Assembly (NCBI RefSeq): GCF_006503695.1
Contig: NZ_SBIK01000001.1
Coordinates: forward strand, 99,749-163,748
Source: Tepidiphilus succinatimandens
Lineage (GTDB): Bacteria > Pseudomonadota > Gammaproteobacteria > Burkholderiales > Rhodocyclaceae
Direction of reading: 5' to 3'
DNA length: 64,000 nt
The position numbers and the translations under genes were made by a program. Positions 1 through 11,391 of this stretch are shown here, piece after piece. The first letter of the stretch is position 1. Each line of letters opens with the position of its first letter. The notes beneath the pieces were generated by a model, which worked only from the letters and a program-made list of their open reading frames with translations, had not been told where the DNA came from and did no database searches.

Positions 1-817
1 CGACCGGAAGACGCGTCTCGCGCCCGTTGCGCCGCACGGCGGTGAAGAGCATCTTCCCGCGCTCGGCGCGCACGTCCTCGGCGCGCACGGCCGCCTCCAG
101 GTTCAAGCCATAGCCCACCGTTGGTCGCTCGATCCGCGGCACGATGGACGCGACGTGTGGATCGTCCAGACAGAGTACTGCCACGCCCCAGAAAGGCAGG
201 CGATGCAGGAAATCGACGAAGGCGGTCTTGAGCCGCTCGAAGTCGTGCCCGTAAGTGGACATATGGTCGGCATCGATGTTGGTGACCACCGCCATCACCG
301 GGGAAAGGTGCAGGAAAGAGGCATCCGACTCGTCCGCCTCGGCCACGAGGTATTCTCCCTGGCCCAGACGGGCGTTGCTGCCGGCGGCGATCAAGCGTCC
401 GCCGATGACGAAAGTCGGATCGAGCCCCCCCTCGGCGAGGATGCTCGCCACCAGCGAGGTGGTGGTCGTCTTGCCGTGGGTGCCGGCGATGGCGATGCCC
501 TGCTTGAAGCGCATCAGCTCGGCCAGCATCTGTGCCCGCGGCACCACCGGGATGCCGGCCGCGCGGGCGGCGAGCACCTCGGGGTTGTCCGCCGCCACCG
601 CCGAAGAAACCACCACGGCGTCGGCCCCGGCGACGTGCTCCGGGGCGTGCCCGAGCATCACCCGCACGCCGAGCGCACGCAGACGCGCGAGCGTCGCGCT
701 CTCGGCCAGATCCGAGCCGCTCACCTCGAACTCCAGGTGCGAGAGCACCTCGGCGATACCGCTCATCCCCACCCCGCCGATGCCGACGAAGTGCACGCGT
801 TTGACGCGGTGTTTCAT
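1..817 (-). CDS. murC: UDP-N-acetylmuramate--L-alanine ligase, N-terminal part (cut by window edge)
   Basis: MurC joins L-alanine to UDP-MurNAc in the cytoplasm, the first peptide step of peptidoglycan synthesis. The 272 visible residues begin with a Rossmann-like segment ([12 protein letters not shown], residues 12-23) and contain the Mur-ligase P-loop GTHGKT at 112-117, then an ADESDASF stretch typical of MurC. The C-terminal domain lies outside the window. The ATG overlaps the murG stop as ATGA, which fixes the start and suggests translational coupling. It is the most distal dcw gene seen here. The motif set and the gene order leave little doubt. Confidence 0.97.
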   Translation of the reverse strand, partial: MKHRVKRVHFVGIGGVGMSGIAEVLSHLEFEVSGSDLAESATLARLRALGVRVMLGHAPEHVAGADAVVVSSAVAADNPEVLAARAAGIPVVPRAQMLAELMRFKQGIAIAGTHGKTTTTSLVASILAEGGLDPTFVIGGRLIAAGSNARLGQGEYLVAEADESDASFLHLSPVMAVVTNIDADHMSTYGHDFERLKTAFVDFLHRLPFWGVAVLCLDDPHVASIVPRIERPTVGYGLNLEAAVRAEDVRAERGKMLFTAVRRNGRETRLPV

Positions 818-1887
818 GTTCCGTCCTTTGCCAATCGTTCGAGTTCGTCGGCGAGCGCCTCGGTCGCCTCGGGCCGGGCGAGCGCCCGGGCGGCGAGCGC
901 CATCTGCCGGCAACGTTCACGGTCCAACCCCCGCAGCAATTCCGCCAGGCCCGCGGGCGTGAGCCCGGATTGAGGCAGCAGCCGCGCCGCGCTGCCCTCG
1001 ACGAGAAAGCGCGCGTTCGCCGTTTGGTGATCGTCGACCGCATGGGGGAAAGGCACCAGAATCGCCCCCACCCCGACGGCGGCGAGCTCTGCCACCGTCA
1101 TCGCCCCGGCGCGCGAGACGACCAAATCGGCCTCGGCCAGGGCGGCGCCCATGTCCTCGATGAAAGGCAGCAACCGCCCTTCCACGCCGTGGTGCGCATA
1201 CGCTTGCTCGAGCGCGGCGAAATGGGCGCTGCCCGACTGGTGCGTCACCACGGGTCGCTCGGCGGGCGCAAGCCGCGCCAGCGCCGCCGGCACCACCTCG
1301 TTGAGCGCCTTGGCCCCAAGGCTGCCACCCACCACCAGCAGGCGCAAAGGCCCCTGCCTCCCGGCAAAGCGCACCTCGGGCGGCGGCACGGTAGTGAATT
1401 CGCGCCGCACCGGGTTGCCCACCCAGCGCCCGCCCGGCAGCGTCCCGGGAAAGCCCGTGAGCACGGCATCGGCCAGGCGCGCCAGCACCCGGTTTGCCAG
1501 TCCGGCCACGGCGTTCTGCTCGTGCACCACGAGCGGGATGCCTCGCAGGCGCGCGGCCACCGCTCCGGGAAAGCTCACGTATCCGCCCATGCCGAGCACC
1601 ACGCCCGGGCGCACTTCTCCCAGCAAGCGCAGGGCGCGCGCAATCGCCACCGCCAAGGAAAACGGCAGTTTCAGTTTGCGCCCCATCCCCTTGCCGCGCA
1701 AGGCGCCGAAACCGAGCGAAACGAATTCGAATCCGCGCGGCGGCACGAGCCGGGATTCCATTGCCTCCGCGTTACCGAGCCAGACCACGCGCCAGCCGCG
1801 CTCGCGCAAGGCTTCGGCCACGGCCAGCGCCGGGAAGATGTGCCCGCCGGTGCCTCCGGCCATCACGAGCGCGGTGCGCCTGCTCAT
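814..1887 (-). CDS. murG: Undecaprenyl-diphospho-muramoylpentapeptide beta-N-acetylglucosaminyltransferase MurG
   Basis: MurG transfers GlcNAc from UDP-GlcNAc to lipid I at the inner face of the membrane, making lipid II. The product is 357 residues, the usual family length. The N-terminal glycine loop [10 protein letters not shown] (11-20), a [10 protein letters not shown] stretch, the HEQN motif near 122-125 and the donor-binding [11 protein letters not shown] segment are all present. The start is an ATG overlapping the ftsW stop (ATGA), and the stop overlaps the murC start in the same way. Longer in-frame upstream sequence belongs to shadow frames of ftsW and murD. Confidence 0.97.
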   Translation of the reverse strand: MSRRTALVMAGGTGGHIFPALAVAEALRERGWRVVWLGNAEAMESRLVPPRGFEFVSLGFGALRGKGMGRKLKLPFSLAVAIARALRLLGEVRPGVVLGMGGYVSFPGAVAARLRGIPLVVHEQNAVAGLANRVLARLADAVLTGFPGTLPGGRWVGNPVRREFTTVPPPEVRFAGRQGPLRLLVVGGSLGAKALNEVVPAALARLAPAERPVVTHQSGSAHFAALEQAYAHHGVEGRLLPFIEDMGAALAEADLVVSRAGAMTVAELAAVGVGAILVPFPHAVDDHQTANARFLVEGSAARLLPQSGLTPAGLAELLRGLDRERCRQMALAARALARPEATEALADELERLAKDGT

Positions 1888-3107
1888 ATCCGCACCCCTC
1901 GCCGCAGGCAGCGCAGCTCCCAGTCGGCGCGCAATACCACCGCCATCGCCGCGAGGTTGGCGATGATACCCGAACCGCCATAGCTCATGAAAGGCAGCGT
2001 CAGCCCCTTGGTCGGCAGAAGCCCGACATTCACCCCCATGTTGATGAGCGCCTGCACGCCGATCCACAAGCCGATGCCGAACACCGCCAGACCGGAGAAG
2101 TACTGCTCCACGCACACCAGCCCCCGGCCGATGGAGAAGGTGCGCCAGATGACCACCGCAAAGAGCGCCACCACCGCGCACACCCCCACCCAGCCGAGTT
2201 CCTCGCCGACCACCGCGAGCAGGAAATCGGTATGCGCCTCGGGCAGATAAAAGAGCTTCTCCACGCTGCCGCCCAAACCGACGCCGAACCACTCGCCCCG
2301 GCCGAAGGCAATCAGCGCGTGCGTGAGCTGGTAGCCCTTGCCCAAGGGATCGGCCCACGGATCGAGAAAGGCGAAGAGACGCTGGCGGCGGTATTCGGAA
2401 CTCAGGATCAGGCCGGCGAAGGCAAAGCCGGCGAGCACCATCAGCGCGAAGAAGATGCGCAGCCTCAGCCCGCCCAGGAAGAGTACGCCGAAGGCGATGG
2501 CGCTGATCACGGCGAACGCCCCGAAATCGGGTTGCAACAGCAACAACACGCCCACGAGCACCACGACGAAGGCAAGCGGCAGGAAACCGCGCCAGAAACT
2601 GGCCATGAAGCGCAGCTTGCGCACCGTGTAGTCGGCGGCGTAGAAGGCGACGAAGAGTTTCATGAACTCGGAGGGCTGCAGATTGACCGGTCCCAGCGGG
2701 ATCCAGCGCCGCGAGCCGTTGACCACTTTGCCGACCCCCGGCACCAGCACCAGCACCAGCAGCGCCACGCCCAACAGGAAGAGCCAGGGGGTGAGCGACT
2801 GCCACACCCGCATCGGCACCCGAAACGCCCCCCAGGCCACCGCAGCCCCCACGAGGACGAACACCATCTGCCGCACCAGGAAGTAGTGCGCACTGCCCCC
2901 CGTGGCGCGCGACTCGTCGGCAAAGGCGATGCTTGCCGAATAAACCATCACCAGCCCGAAGAGCGTGAGCGCCGTCACCGCCCAGAAGAGCGCCAGATCG
3001 AACTCTCCGAAGCGTACCGGCGGCACCTGCCCTGCATGGCGCGCGGCCGCCTCGGTGAGGCGGTCCGGCCCGCGGCCGAACCAGCGGCGGATCAGCGCAT
3101 CGACCAT
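1884..3107 (-). CDS. ftsW: Peptidoglycan glycosyltransferase FtsW (SEDS family)
   Basis: FtsW is the SEDS-family polymerase that works with FtsI to build septal peptidoglycan. The 407-residue product has a short hydrophilic N-terminus followed by about ten hydrophobic segments. It carries the family signature near the C-terminus ([10 protein letters not shown]) and the GKGYQL stretch of the periplasmic loop. I chose the ATG at 3107 because the hydrophobic core and family length begin there; about 56 extra upstream residues would run through the end of murD. The gene overlaps the murD end by 16 bases and murG by four. Confidence 0.95.
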   Translation of the reverse strand: MVDALIRRWFGRGPDRLTEAAARHAGQVPPVRFGEFDLALFWAVTALTLFGLVMVYSASIAFADESRATGGSAHYFLVRQMVFVLVGAAVAWGAFRVPMRVWQSLTPWLFLLGVALLVLVLVPGVGKVVNGSRRWIPLGPVNLQPSEFMKLFVAFYAADYTVRKLRFMASFWRGFLPLAFVVVLVGVLLLLQPDFGAFAVISAIAFGVLFLGGLRLRIFFALMVLAGFAFAGLILSSEYRRQRLFAFLDPWADPLGKGYQLTHALIAFGRGEWFGVGLGGSVEKLFYLPEAHTDFLLAVVGEELGWVGVCAVVALFAVVIWRTFSIGRGLVCVEQYFSGLAVFGIGLWIGVQALINMGVNVGLLPTKGLTLPFMSYGGSGIIANLAAMAVVLRADWELRCLRRGVRI

Positions 3108-4465
3108 CGTCCCTCCCCGCCCGGCAAAGACCGGATCGCCGCCAGAAACACCTCGGAGCGGTGCGCATAGTCGCGGAACATGTCCAGGCTCGCGCAGGCC
3201 GGCGAGAGCAGCACCGCCTCGCCCGGATGGGCCACCGCATCGGCCAGCGCCACCGCCTCGGGCAGCGAAGCGCATCGGCGCGCCGGCACACCCGCCTGGG
3301 CGAAAGCGGCTTCCAGTGCCGGGGCATCGCGCCCGATCAGGAGCGCCAGACGCACCCTGCCGTGCGCCGCCTGAGCGAGCGGCGCGAACGACTGCCCTTT
3401 GCCGTCGCCGCCGGCGATCAGGATCACCGGCGCATCGAATCCGGCGAGCGCCGCGATCGTCGCGCCCACGTTGGTGCCTTTCGAATCGTCGATGAAGCGC
3501 ACCCCGTCGGCACGCACCGCCACCGTCTCGACCCGGTGCGGCAGCCCTTGGAACGAGGCAAAGCCCTCGATCGCCGCCTCGGGCGCCACGCCCATCGCCT
3601 CGGCGAGCGCGAGCGCCGCGAGTGCATCGATCTCGTTGTGCCGCCCCGGCAACGGCAGGATCGAACGCGGCGCCAGACGCTGCCGGCCGCGCACGAACCA
3701 GCCCTCCTGCACGCCGAAATCCGTCGCCGCGCCCGGCGCGTCGCTGCCCACCGTCACGCGCCGCGGCGCGCTGCGGGCCATGTCGCGCACGAGGGCGTCG
3801 TCGCGCACCACCACCGCCGTCTCCACGCCCTCATAGACGCGCGCCTTGAGGGCGGTATACGCCGCGAGCGAACCGTGCCGGTCGAGGTGATCCTCGGTGA
3901 CGTTCAGCACCACCGCCGCCTGCACGGCGAAAGGCCCGGCCGTCTCCAGCTGGAAACTCGACACCTCCAGCACCCACACCTCCGGCCAGGGCAACCCGGC
4001 CTCCTCGCGCTCGCGTGCGGCGCTGAGGATGGCCGGGGCGATGTTGCCGGCGGCGAGCGCATCGAGCCCGGCGTGCCGCAGCAGATGCGCCGTGAGCGCC
4101 GTGGTCGTGGTCTTGCCGTTGGTGCCGGTCACTGCCACCAGCCGCCCCGGACGCCCGCGCGCCTGCCAGGCCTCGTAGAAGAGCGCCAGCTCCCCCTGCA
4201 CCGGCAGGCCGCGCGAGCGCGCCTGCCGGCACAGCGGCAATTCGGGCGACAGCCCCGGCGAGAGCCACACCCGTTCGACTCCTTCGAGCAGCGACGCCTC
4301 GAACGGCCGGCCCAGCACCAGCGATTCGGGCGGCAACAGGGCATCCAGCCTTGCCGCGCCCGGCGGCCGAGCCCGCGTGTCGGCCGCGCGCACGGGCACT
4401 CCCCGATACGCGAGCCAGCGCACCATCGCCTCACCGCTCAAACCGAGTCCCAGCACCAGATCCAT
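3092..4465 (-). CDS. murD: UDP-N-acetylmuramoylalanine--D-glutamate ligase MurD
   Basis: MurD adds D-glutamate to UDP-MurNAc-L-Ala. The product has 457 residues, normal for the family. It shows an N-terminal dinucleotide-fold GLGLSG motif (6-11), the ATP-binding GTNGKT loop (114-119), the EVSSFQLE segment and the central LPGRHN motif found in Mur ligases. The C-terminal domain has [10 protein letters not shown], which is characteristic of MurD among the four ligases. It lies six bases downstream of mraY and overlaps ftsW by 16 bases, so it is in the same transcription unit. Confidence 0.97.
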   Translation of the reverse strand: MDLVLGLGLSGEAMVRWLAYRGVPVRAADTRARPPGAARLDALLPPESLVLGRPFEASLLEGVERVWLSPGLSPELPLCRQARSRGLPVQGELALFYEAWQARGRPGRLVAVTGTNGKTTTTALTAHLLRHAGLDALAAGNIAPAILSAAREREEAGLPWPEVWVLEVSSFQLETAGPFAVQAAVVLNVTEDHLDRHGSLAAYTALKARVYEGVETAVVVRDDALVRDMARSAPRRVTVGSDAPGAATDFGVQEGWFVRGRQRLAPRSILPLPGRHNEIDALAALALAEAMGVAPEAAIEGFASFQGLPHRVETVAVRADGVRFIDDSKGTNVGATIAALAGFDAPVILIAGGDGKGQSFAPLAQAAHGRVRLALLIGRDAPALEAAFAQAGVPARRCASLPEAVALADAVAHPGEAVLLSPACASLDMFRDYAHRSEVFLAAIRSLPGGEGRWSMR

Positions 4466-4471
4466 CGCCCC

Positions 4472-5560
4472 TCACCGCAGTTTCAAGGTGGAGAGCCCGA
4501 AGAGCACCAGCATCAGGGTGACGATCCAGAAGCGGATCACCACCTGGGTCTCTTTCCAGCCCCCCAGTTCGAAATGATGGTGCAGCGGCGCCATGCGCAG
4601 GATGCGCTTGCCGCCGGACCACTTGAAGTAGCCCACCTGCAGCATCACCGACAGCGCCTCGGCCACGAACAAGCCGCCCATGATGAAGAGCACCAGTTCC
4701 TGGCGCACGATCACCGCGATGGTGCCCATGGCCGCGCCCAGCGCGAGCGCTCCCACGTCGCCCATGAACACCTGCGCCGGATGCGCGTTGAACCACAAGA
4801 AACCCAGCCCCGCGCCGCACAGCGCCCCGCAGAAGACGGCGAGCTCCCCCGCTCCAGGAATGTAGGGCACCCCCAGGTAGCGGGCGAACACGGCATGCCC
4901 CGCCACGTAGGAAAAAATCGCCAGCGCCCCGGTCACCATCACCGCCGGCGTCACCGCCAGACCGTCGAGCCCGTCGGTGAGATTGACCGCATGACCGGTG
5001 CCGTTAATGACGAAGTAGGACAACAGCACGAAACCGCCCAGACCCAGCGGGATCGCCACTTCCTTGAAGAACGGCACGATGAGCTGGGTTTGCACCGGCT
5101 CGGTGGCGGTGAGCCCCAGATAGAGGCTTGCCGCGAGCGCGATCGCCGAGGTCCACAGATACTTCCAGCGGCTGGGCAAACCTTTCGGGTCGCGCCGCAC
5201 CACCTTGCGCCAGTCGTCGACCCAGCCCACGATGCCAAATCCGAGCGTGACGAGCCAGACGGTCCACACGTAGCGGTTGGTCAGATCGCCCCACAGCAGC
5301 ACCGTCACCGAGACGGCGAGCAGGATCAGCGCTCCACCCATGGTCGGCGTGCCGGACTTTGCCAGATGGGTCTGCGGCCCGTCGGTGCGCACCGTCTGCC
5401 CGATCTTCTTTGCCGCAAGCCAGCGGATCACGCGCGGGCCCAGCGCGAAGGAGACGAAGAGCGCCGTCATCGCCGCCAGTACCGTGCGCAGCGTGATGTA
5501 ACCGAAGACGTTGAACGCCCGGATATCCTGCCCCAGCCAAAGCGCCAATTCCAAAAGCAT
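4472..5560 (-). CDS. mraY: Phospho-N-acetylmuramoyl-pentapeptide-transferase MraY
   Basis: MraY moves phospho-MurNAc-pentapeptide onto undecaprenyl phosphate, forming lipid I in the inner membrane. The product has 362 residues and about ten membrane segments. Diagnostic cytoplasmic-loop motifs are present: the Asp-rich [29 protein letters not shown] and the C-terminal APLHHHFE. The ATG at 5560 follows an AAGGGTGA ribosome-binding sequence, four bases after the murF stop. Longer upstream frame space is murF read out of phase. Confidence 0.97.
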   Translation of the reverse strand: MLLELALWLGQDIRAFNVFGYITLRTVLAAMTALFVSFALGPRVIRWLAAKKIGQTVRTDGPQTHLAKSGTPTMGGALILLAVSVTVLLWGDLTNRYVWTVWLVTLGFGIVGWVDDWRKVVRRDPKGLPSRWKYLWTSAIALAASLYLGLTATEPVQTQLIVPFFKEVAIPLGLGGFVLLSYFVINGTGHAVNLTDGLDGLAVTPAVMVTGALAIFSYVAGHAVFARYLGVPYIPGAGELAVFCGALCGAGLGFLWFNAHPAQVFMGDVGALALGAAMGTIAVIVRQELVLFIMGGLFVAEALSVMLQVGYFKWSGGKRILRMAPLHHHFELGGWKETQVVIRFWIVTLMLVLFGLSTLKLR

Positions 5561-5564
5561 CGAA

Positions 5565-6956
5565 TCACCCTTGAAGCGCCGCGGACCGAGCCGCGAGCGC
5601 GGAAACCACCCGTTCCATGCGCATGAAACGGGACCCTTTGACCAATACCGCCGTCTGCGGCGAGAGCTCCGCGCGCAGCCGCTGTACGAGAGGCTCCAGC
5701 TCGACGAAAGATTCCGCCGCCCGACCAAACGCCGCGGCAGCCTCGCGCGCGAGCTCGCCCAAGGTAAACAGCCGCTCGATACCCGCCGCGCGCGCCTGGA
5801 CACCCAACTGGGCATGCAGCCGCGGCGCCTCGGAGCCCACCTCGCCCATGTCGCCCAGCACGAGCAGCTTGCGCGCATGCGGCAGCGCCGCGAGCACTTC
5901 GATCGCCGCGCGCATGGAGTCCGGATTGGCGTTGTAGGTGTCGTCGATGAGCAAGGCCCCCTGCTCGCCCGGGACCGGCTGCAGCCGTCCGGGCACGGGG
6001 ACGAAGGCGGCAAGCGCACCGGCCGCCGTCTTGAGCGGCACTTCCAGCGCCACGGCGCAGGCGATCGCCGCGAGCGCGTTGTGCACGTTGTGCCGCCCAG
6101 GCAGCGGCAGCGTGAATTCCCCCTCATCGCCCAGCGCACGTACCTGCACGCGCCAGCCCCAGGACAAGGGCTCGGCCGTGCCGCAAACCTCGCCGCCACG
6201 GCCGAAAGTAAGCACGCGGCGCCCCGCCGCCATCTCCCGCCACAGGGACGCATGAGGGTCGTCGGCAGGAATGACCGCCGTCCCGTCGGACGCGAGGAAA
6301 CGGTAGATCTGCCCTTTCTCGCGCGCCACGGTGTCGAGCGTGCCAAACCCCTCGAGGTGGGCGCGCTGCGCCGTGGTCACCAGCGCGACGTCAGGGCGGG
6401 CGATGGCGGCGAGCATCGCCATCTCGCCGGGCCGGTTGATGCCCAGCTCGCACACCGCCGCGCGGTGACCCGCTTCGAGCTCCAGCAAGGTGAGCGGCAG
6501 GCCGATGTCGTTGTTGCGGTTGCCGCGCGTGGCGAGCACCGACTCCGCCCCGAAGTGCGCGCGCAGGATCGCTGCCGTCATCTCCTTGACGGTGGTCTTG
6601 CCGTTGCTGCCGGTGATGCCGGCCACCGGCCACGGGAAACGCGCCCGCCAAGCGGCGGCGAGCCGGGCGAGCGCGTGGCGGGTATCCTCGACCACGAGGA
6701 AAACCCCGGCCGGCTGCCGTGACGCCCACCAGCGCCGTTCGACCAGGGCGGCGGCCGCCCCGGCCGCGAGCGCAGCGGCGACGAAATCGTGCCCGTCGAA
6801 GCGCGCTCCGCGCAGGGCCACGAAGAGCTTGCCCACGAGCGGGGCGCGCGAGTCGATCTCCACGCCGGCGATTTCGCACTCGCCGCTGCCGACGCGTTCG
6901 ACCTCCTCACCCTGCCCGGCGAGCAGGTCGGCGAGCTCCGCCAGTGGCGTGTTCAC
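5565..6956 (-). CDS. murF: UDP-N-acetylmuramoyl-tripeptide--D-alanyl-D-alanine ligase MurF
   Basis: MurF adds D-Ala-D-Ala to the UDP-MurNAc-tripeptide, completing the pentapeptide. The product has 463 residues. The N-terminal domain carries VEIDSRAP and [15 protein letters not shown], typical of MurE and MurF. The ATP loop is GSNGKT (116-121), followed by [11 protein letters not shown], which marks MurF, and the [15 protein letters not shown] segment. Translation starts at a GTG that overlaps the murE stop as GTGA. An upstream ATG is not available without entering murE. Confidence 0.96.
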   Translation of the reverse strand: MNTPLAELADLLAGQGEEVERVGSGECEIAGVEIDSRAPLVGKLFVALRGARFDGHDFVAAALAAGAAAALVERRWWASRQPAGVFLVVEDTRHALARLAAAWRARFPWPVAGITGSNGKTTVKEMTAAILRAHFGAESVLATRGNRNNDIGLPLTLLELEAGHRAAVCELGINRPGEMAMLAAIARPDVALVTTAQRAHLEGFGTLDTVAREKGQIYRFLASDGTAVIPADDPHASLWREMAAGRRVLTFGRGGEVCGTAEPLSWGWRVQVRALGDEGEFTLPLPGRHNVHNALAAIACAVALEVPLKTAAGALAAFVPVPGRLQPVPGEQGALLIDDTYNANPDSMRAAIEVLAALPHARKLLVLGDMGEVGSEAPRLHAQLGVQARAAGIERLFTLGELAREAAAAFGRAAESFVELEPLVQRLRAELSPQTAVLVKGSRFMRMERVVSALAARSAALQG

Positions 6957-8476
6957 GGCAACTCCGGGAAGAGATTGCGTTCGCGCCAGCGCGCCAGCGC
7001 CGCCTCGGCTTCCTGCTGGTCACTGAAGGGATGGCGCACGCCAGCGATCTCCTGATAGGGTTCGTGCCCCTTGCCGGCGAGCAGGATCACGTCGTCGGCG
7101 CCGGCCGTCTCGATCGCCTGGGCGATGGCCTTGGCCCGATCGGGCTCGACGAGGAGGTCGCTGCGTTCGATGCCGGCGAGGATGTCGGCGATGATCGCCT
7201 CGGGCGGTTCGGAGCGGGGGTTGTCGGAAGTGACGATCAAGGCATCGGCGCGCGCCGCCACCGTGCCCATGAGCGGACGCTTGCCCCGGTCCCGATCCCC
7301 GCCGCACCCGAAGACGACCACGAGCCGCCCGCCGCGGGTCCGGGCCGTGGGCACGAGCGCCGAGATCACCTGCTCGAGCGCATCCGGCGTATGGGCATAG
7401 TCGATCACCACCAAGGGTTCCGCCACCCCGCCGAGCCACTGCATCCGCCCCGGCGGCGGCACCACCCGCCCCAGCGCCGCCGCCGCCCGCTCGAGCGCCA
7501 CGCCACGCGCAAGGAGCGCCCCCAGCACCAAGAGCGCATTGCCGGCATTGAAGGTACCGAAGGCCGGCAGGTGCATGGGCAGCGTGCGATCCTCGAGGGC
7601 GAGCATCAGGCGCTGGCCGCTCGTGCCTTCGCGCGGCGGCTCCGCGAGCCACAGGGGCCGCACGCCCGGCAACGCCGGACGTGCCCTCAGACTCACCGCC
7701 CAAGTCTCCAGCCCGCGGGCAGCGCACTCGCGCGCGATGGCCTCGCCCACGGCGTCATCCACGTCGATCACCGCCGCACGCAGCTCCGGCCGCTCGAAGA
7801 GCCGCCGCTTGGCCGCCGCATAGGCTTCCATGCTGCCGTGATAGTCGAGGTGATCGCGCGTGAGGTTGGTGAAGAGCGCCACGTCGAAGCGCACACCGGC
7901 GACTCGGTCCTGTACCAAGCCGATGGAGGAAACCTCCATCACCGCTGCCTGGCAGCCGGCATCGAGAAAACGCCGCAGCCAGGCGTGGATCTGGGGCGCC
8001 TCGGGCGTGGTGAATCCCAGGTCCTCCAGACGGCCGATGCGCCCGCAGCCGAGCGTACCGATCACCCCGCACGCCACCCCGAGCGCTTCCAATGCCTGCG
8101 CCAGCCACTGGCTGGTGGTCGTCTTGCCGTTGGTGCCGGTGACGCCGGCCACCCACAAGGATTGCGACGGCGCCCCATAGACACGGTCGGCGAGAAGGCC
8201 AGCCATGGGCCGCAGCCCCTCCACGGCGATCAAGGGAACCCGGTTGGCCAATTCGGGCGGAGGGACCCAGCCATCCCCGGCCTCATAGACCACCGCCTCC
8301 GCACCGGCGGCAAGCGCCTGGACGAGGTAGTTCCTGCCGTCGGTCTTCTCTCCCGGCCAGGCCAGGAACAGCGTACCTGGCGCCACTTGCCGGGAATCGT
8401 GCGTCACCGCCCGCGGATAGACCCCTTGCCGGTGCAGCTCCCACCACAGATCCTCGATGTCGCGTATCGGATTCAT
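6953..8476 (-). CDS. murE: UDP-N-acetylmuramoyl-L-alanyl-D-glutamate--2,6-diaminopimelate ligase MurE
   Basis: MurE attaches the third stem-peptide residue. The product has 507 residues, with the ATP loop GTNGKT at 114-119 and the carbamylated-lysine region typical of Mur ligases. The C-terminal third contains TSDNPRSEPP; the DNPR motif is the known marker for meso-diaminopimelate specificity rather than lysine. That agrees with mpl at 18,291-19,661, which recycles mDap-containing tripeptide. The ATG lies one base beyond the ftsI stop, so ftsI-murE-murF are effectively fused in one message. Confidence 0.97.
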   Translation of the reverse strand: MNPIRDIEDLWWELHRQGVYPRAVTHDSRQVAPGTLFLAWPGEKTDGRNYLVQALAAGAEAVVYEAGDGWVPPPELANRVPLIAVEGLRPMAGLLADRVYGAPSQSLWVAGVTGTNGKTTTSQWLAQALEALGVACGVIGTLGCGRIGRLEDLGFTTPEAPQIHAWLRRFLDAGCQAAVMEVSSIGLVQDRVAGVRFDVALFTNLTRDHLDYHGSMEAYAAAKRRLFERPELRAAVIDVDDAVGEAIARECAARGLETWAVSLRARPALPGVRPLWLAEPPREGTSGQRLMLALEDRTLPMHLPAFGTFNAGNALLVLGALLARGVALERAAAALGRVVPPPGRMQWLGGVAEPLVVIDYAHTPDALEQVISALVPTARTRGGRLVVVFGCGGDRDRGKRPLMGTVAARADALIVTSDNPRSEPPEAIIADILAGIERSDLLVEPDRAKAIAQAIETAGADDVILLAGKGHEPYQEIAGVRHPFSDQQEAEAALARWRERNLFPELP

Positions 8477-8477
8477 G

Positions 8478-10208
8478 TCAGCCTCGCGGTCGTTCGGCTG
8501 CCGCCACTGCCGGTCCAGGCATGTCCGGCGCCACGCCGAGGCCGGGCAATACCTGCCCGACGATCTCGGCGAACACCGGCGCCGCCACGATGCCACCGTA
8601 GTAGGACTTCACTTTGGGTTCGTCGATCATCACCGCCACCACCAGCCTCGGCTGGGAAGCCGGAGCATAGCCGACGAAAGAAGCGACGTATTTGTCCACA
8701 TAACGCCCGTCTTCGAGTTTGTGCGCCGTACCGGTCTTGCCGGCGGTACGATACCCTGCCACCGCCGCGCGCGTCGCGGTTCCCCCGGCCTGGGTGACGA
8801 GTTCCATCATCGCCTTCACCTCCTGCGCCGTCTTGGGCGAAAGAAGCCGGCGCTGCTCGGAGACCGGAGGGGGCGCATCGCGCCGCGTCAGCGACAGGGG
8901 CAGCATCACCCCGTCGTTGGCGATCGCCTGATAGGCATGCGCCAGCTGCAGCAGGGAAGTGGAGATGCCATGACCATAGGCCATGGTCGCCACCTCGATG
9001 GGCTTGAGAGAGCCGGAAGGCAGCATGCGCCCCGATGCCACCCCGGGCAGAGGCAGATCGGGGCGCACGCCGAAACCGAAAGCCCGGTAGTGTTGCCAGA
9101 GATCCCTCGAATCGAGGCCGAGCGCGATCTTGGCCACTCCCACGTTGGACGACTTCTGGATCACCTGGGATACCGTCAGGGCACGATCGCCGGTATGCGA
9201 ATCCCGGATCGTGTGGTTGCCTACCTGGAAGACGCCCCCCTGGATGTCGATGAGCGTGTCCGGTCTGACCTTGCCGCGCTCCAGTGCCAAGGCAACCAGC
9301 ACGGGCTTCATCACCGAGCCGGGCTCGTAGATGTCGGTGACCACGCGGTTGCGCACCTCGCTCAAGTCGAGCCCCGTGCGGCGGTTGGGATTGTAGCTGG
9401 GCCAATTGGCGAGCGCCAGGATTTCCCCCGTGCGCACGTCGATCACCACCGCCCCGCCGGCGCGCGCCTGATGCAGTTCCACCGCCCGCTCCAGCGCCCG
9501 GTAGGTGATGTGCTGGATGCGCGCATCGAGCGAAAGCACCACGTCGCGCCCGTCGCGCGGCCGCTGCACCCAGACCGAATCCTGCACCACGCGGCCGTGC
9601 CGGTCCTGGATCACCAGGCGTTTGCCAGCCTCCCCCTGGAGCATGGCCTGCAGACTCGCCTCCAGCCCCTCGATGCCGTTGCCATCGACGTCGACGAGCC
9701 CCACCAGCTGGGCGAATGCCTCGCCCTGAGGATAGAAACGCTGATATTCCTCGACCACGCCCACGCCCTCGAGGCCGAGCTGGGCCAGCGGTGCGGCCTG
9801 ATCTGGAGGCAACTGCCGTCGCAGATAGACGAATCGGCGCCCGCCTTGACCGAGGCGCCGATCCAATTCATCGGTACTCATGCCCAAGGCGTGCGCCAGC
9901 CGGGCAAAATCCTCCGCCGGCCATTCGCGCACCTTGGCCGGGTCGGCCCAGATGCTGGCCACCGGCGAGGAATCGGCGAGGATCTGACCGTTGCGATCGA
10001 GCACACGCCCGCGCATGGCCGGCACCTCGATCTGGCGTTCATAGCGCGCCTCGCCCTGCTGCTGGAGAAAATCTCGCTGCACCCCCTGCAGATACGCCGC
10101 CCGCACCACCAGAGCCGCCAGCAGGGTCAGCAGCAAACCCGCCATCAGCCGCTGGCGCCATACCGGAACCGCCAGCACCAACATCGGATTGACCGCCGTC
10201 TTTTCCAT
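8478..10208 (-). CDS. ftsI: Septal peptidoglycan transpeptidase FtsI (PBP3)
   Basis: FtsI cross-links septal peptidoglycan alongside FtsW. The 576-residue protein has one N-terminal membrane anchor (about 20-38), a pedestal domain and a transpeptidase domain. The active-site motifs are all visible: SVMK with the catalytic Ser at 298, SSN at 353-355 and KTGTA at 491-495. I chose the ATG at 10,208 because the anchor starts just after it and it sits two bases from the ftsL stop; the additional upstream frame lies inside ftsL. Confidence 0.97.
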   Translation of the reverse strand: MEKTAVNPMLVLAVPVWRQRLMAGLLLTLLAALVVRAAYLQGVQRDFLQQQGEARYERQIEVPAMRGRVLDRNGQILADSSPVASIWADPAKVREWPAEDFARLAHALGMSTDELDRRLGQGGRRFVYLRRQLPPDQAAPLAQLGLEGVGVVEEYQRFYPQGEAFAQLVGLVDVDGNGIEGLEASLQAMLQGEAGKRLVIQDRHGRVVQDSVWVQRPRDGRDVVLSLDARIQHITYRALERAVELHQARAGGAVVIDVRTGEILALANWPSYNPNRRTGLDLSEVRNRVVTDIYEPGSVMKPVLVALALERGKVRPDTLIDIQGGVFQVGNHTIRDSHTGDRALTVSQVIQKSSNVGVAKIALGLDSRDLWQHYRAFGFGVRPDLPLPGVASGRMLPSGSLKPIEVATMAYGHGISTSLLQLAHAYQAIANDGVMLPLSLTRRDAPPPVSEQRRLLSPKTAQEVKAMMELVTQAGGTATRAAVAGYRTAGKTGTAHKLEDGRYVDKYVASFVGYAPASQPRLVVAVMIDEPKVKSYYGGIVAAPVFAEIVGQVLPGLGVAPDMPGPAVAAAERPRG

Positions 10209-10210
10209 CG

Positions 10211-10471
10211 TCAACGCTCCCACGGCACGATCTGCTCTGGCCGCGGCGACGCCAGGCCCAATTTTTCCTGCGCCAGGCGCTGTACCCGGTCCTGGGTCAC
10301 CAAGGTCGCGCGCTCCAACTGGAGCTGTCGCCACTCCACGTCGAGCCGCTCGCCTCGCCGCGTCTGCATCTCCAGCGCCAGATAGCGCAGCCTCGCCTCG
10401 TGCTTGGCCTGCACCAGCATCACGCCGCTCGCCACCACCAGACCGACGAGCATCGCCTCGAAGCGCGTCAT
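10211..10471 (-). CDS. ftsL: Cell division protein FtsL
   Basis: FtsL is a small bitopic protein that bridges FtsB/FtsQ to the septal synthase. The 86-residue product has a hydrophobic segment near its N-terminus (about 4-22), followed by a heptad-rich stretch with evenly spaced Leu residues that could form the FtsB-FtsL coiled coil. Sequence conservation in this family is low, so the call rests on size, topology and position between rsmH and ftsI. The ATG overlaps the rsmH stop as ATGA; an upstream in-frame ATG at 10,564 would run through rsmH. Confidence 0.88.
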   Translation of the reverse strand: MTRFEAMLVGLVVASGVMLVQAKHEARLRYLALEMQTRRGERLDVEWRQLQLERATLVTQDRVQRLAQEKLGLASPRPEQIVPWER

Positions 10472-11391
10472 GAGCGCCGCTCCGCCACCCGCATCACCGC
10501 GCTGCGAGCACGGCGGTTGCGGGCGCATTCTTCTGCGGAAGGCCGCAGCTTGCGCACCACCCACCGTAGCGGCGGCACCGGGCGCTCGGCCTCGCGCACC
10601 GCCAGGCCCGGCGGCAGCGGCGGCGGGAAAGAGTGCTCACGCATGAAATGCTTCACGATCCGGTCTTCGAGCGAATGGAAACTGATCACCACCAGCCGCG
10701 CGCCGGGGCGCAGACGCGCCATCGCCTGCGGCAGGGTCAGCGAGAGCTCTTCGAGCTCGCGATTGACGAAAATCCGAAGAGCCTGGAAGGTGCGCGTCGC
10801 AGGGTGCTGCCCCGGCTCGCGCGTGCGCACCGCCTGCGCCACGAGCTCGGCAAGTCGTCCCGTGCGCTCGATAGGCGCCCTTGCGCGCGCAGCAACAATC
10901 GCCTTTGCAATCGCATCAGCAAACCGTTCTTCGCCATAATTTTTTATCACCTCCCTGATCTCTTCACGGCTCGCGCGCGCGAGCCAGCTCGATACGGGTT
11001 CGCCGCTCGTCGGATCCATGCGCATGTCGAGCGGCGCATCGAAGCGGAAACTCATGCCGCGCTCGGGCGCATCGAGCTGCGGCGAGGAAACCCCCAGATC
11101 GAGCAGGATGCCGTCGACCTGCGCCACCCCCAGCGCGTCGAGCTCGGCCCCCAGGCGCGAGAACGGCGCATGCACCAGAGTAAGGCGCGGCTCGCTCCAG
11201 GCGCGGCCGTGCGCGATCGCCTCCGGGTCGCGATCGAAGGCGATCACCCGCCCTTGCGGCCCCAGGCGCTGCAACAACGCGCGGCTATGCCCGCCGCGCC
11301 CAAAGGTGCCATCGACATAGATGCCGTCGGGGCGCGGTGCGAGCGCCTCGATCGCCTCTTCGAGCAGCACGGAAACGTGCGCTTCGCTCAC
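10468..11391 (-). CDS. rsmH: 16S rRNA (cytosine1402-N4)-methyltransferase RsmH (MraW)
   Basis: RsmH methylates N4 of C1402 in 16S rRNA using S-adenosylmethionine. The 307-residue product opens with [13 protein letters not shown], then the SAM-binding [10 protein letters not shown] motif, followed by [15 protein letters not shown] and a late [16 protein letters not shown] segment, all standard for the family. The start is a GTG overlapping the mraZ stop as GTGA. No in-frame ATG fits the family N-terminus. Its partner for C1402 2'-O-methylation, rsmI, lies nearby at 14,003-14,887 on the same strand. Confidence 0.97.
   Translation of the reverse strand: MSEAHVSVLLEEAIEALAPRPDGIYVDGTFGRGGHSRALLQRLGPQGRVIAFDRDPEAIAHGRAWSEPRLTLVHAPFSRLGAELDALGVAQVDGILLDLGVSSPQLDAPERGMSFRFDAPLDMRMDPTSGEPVSSWLARASREEIREVIKNYGEERFADAIAKAIVAARARAPIERTGRLAELVAQAVRTREPGQHPATRTFQALRIFVNRELEELSLTLPQAMARLRPGARLVVISFHSLEDRIVKHFMREHSFPPPLPPGLAVREAERPVPPLRWVVRKLRPSAEECARNRRARSAVMRVAERRS

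Noticed and set aside
3161..5626. Very long open frame on the plus strand opposite murD and mraY
   Set aside because: It is antisense to two intact genes with strong motifs. Its product is rich in Arg, His, Pro and Gln with no domain, as expected from the mirrored codon bias of GC-rich DNA.
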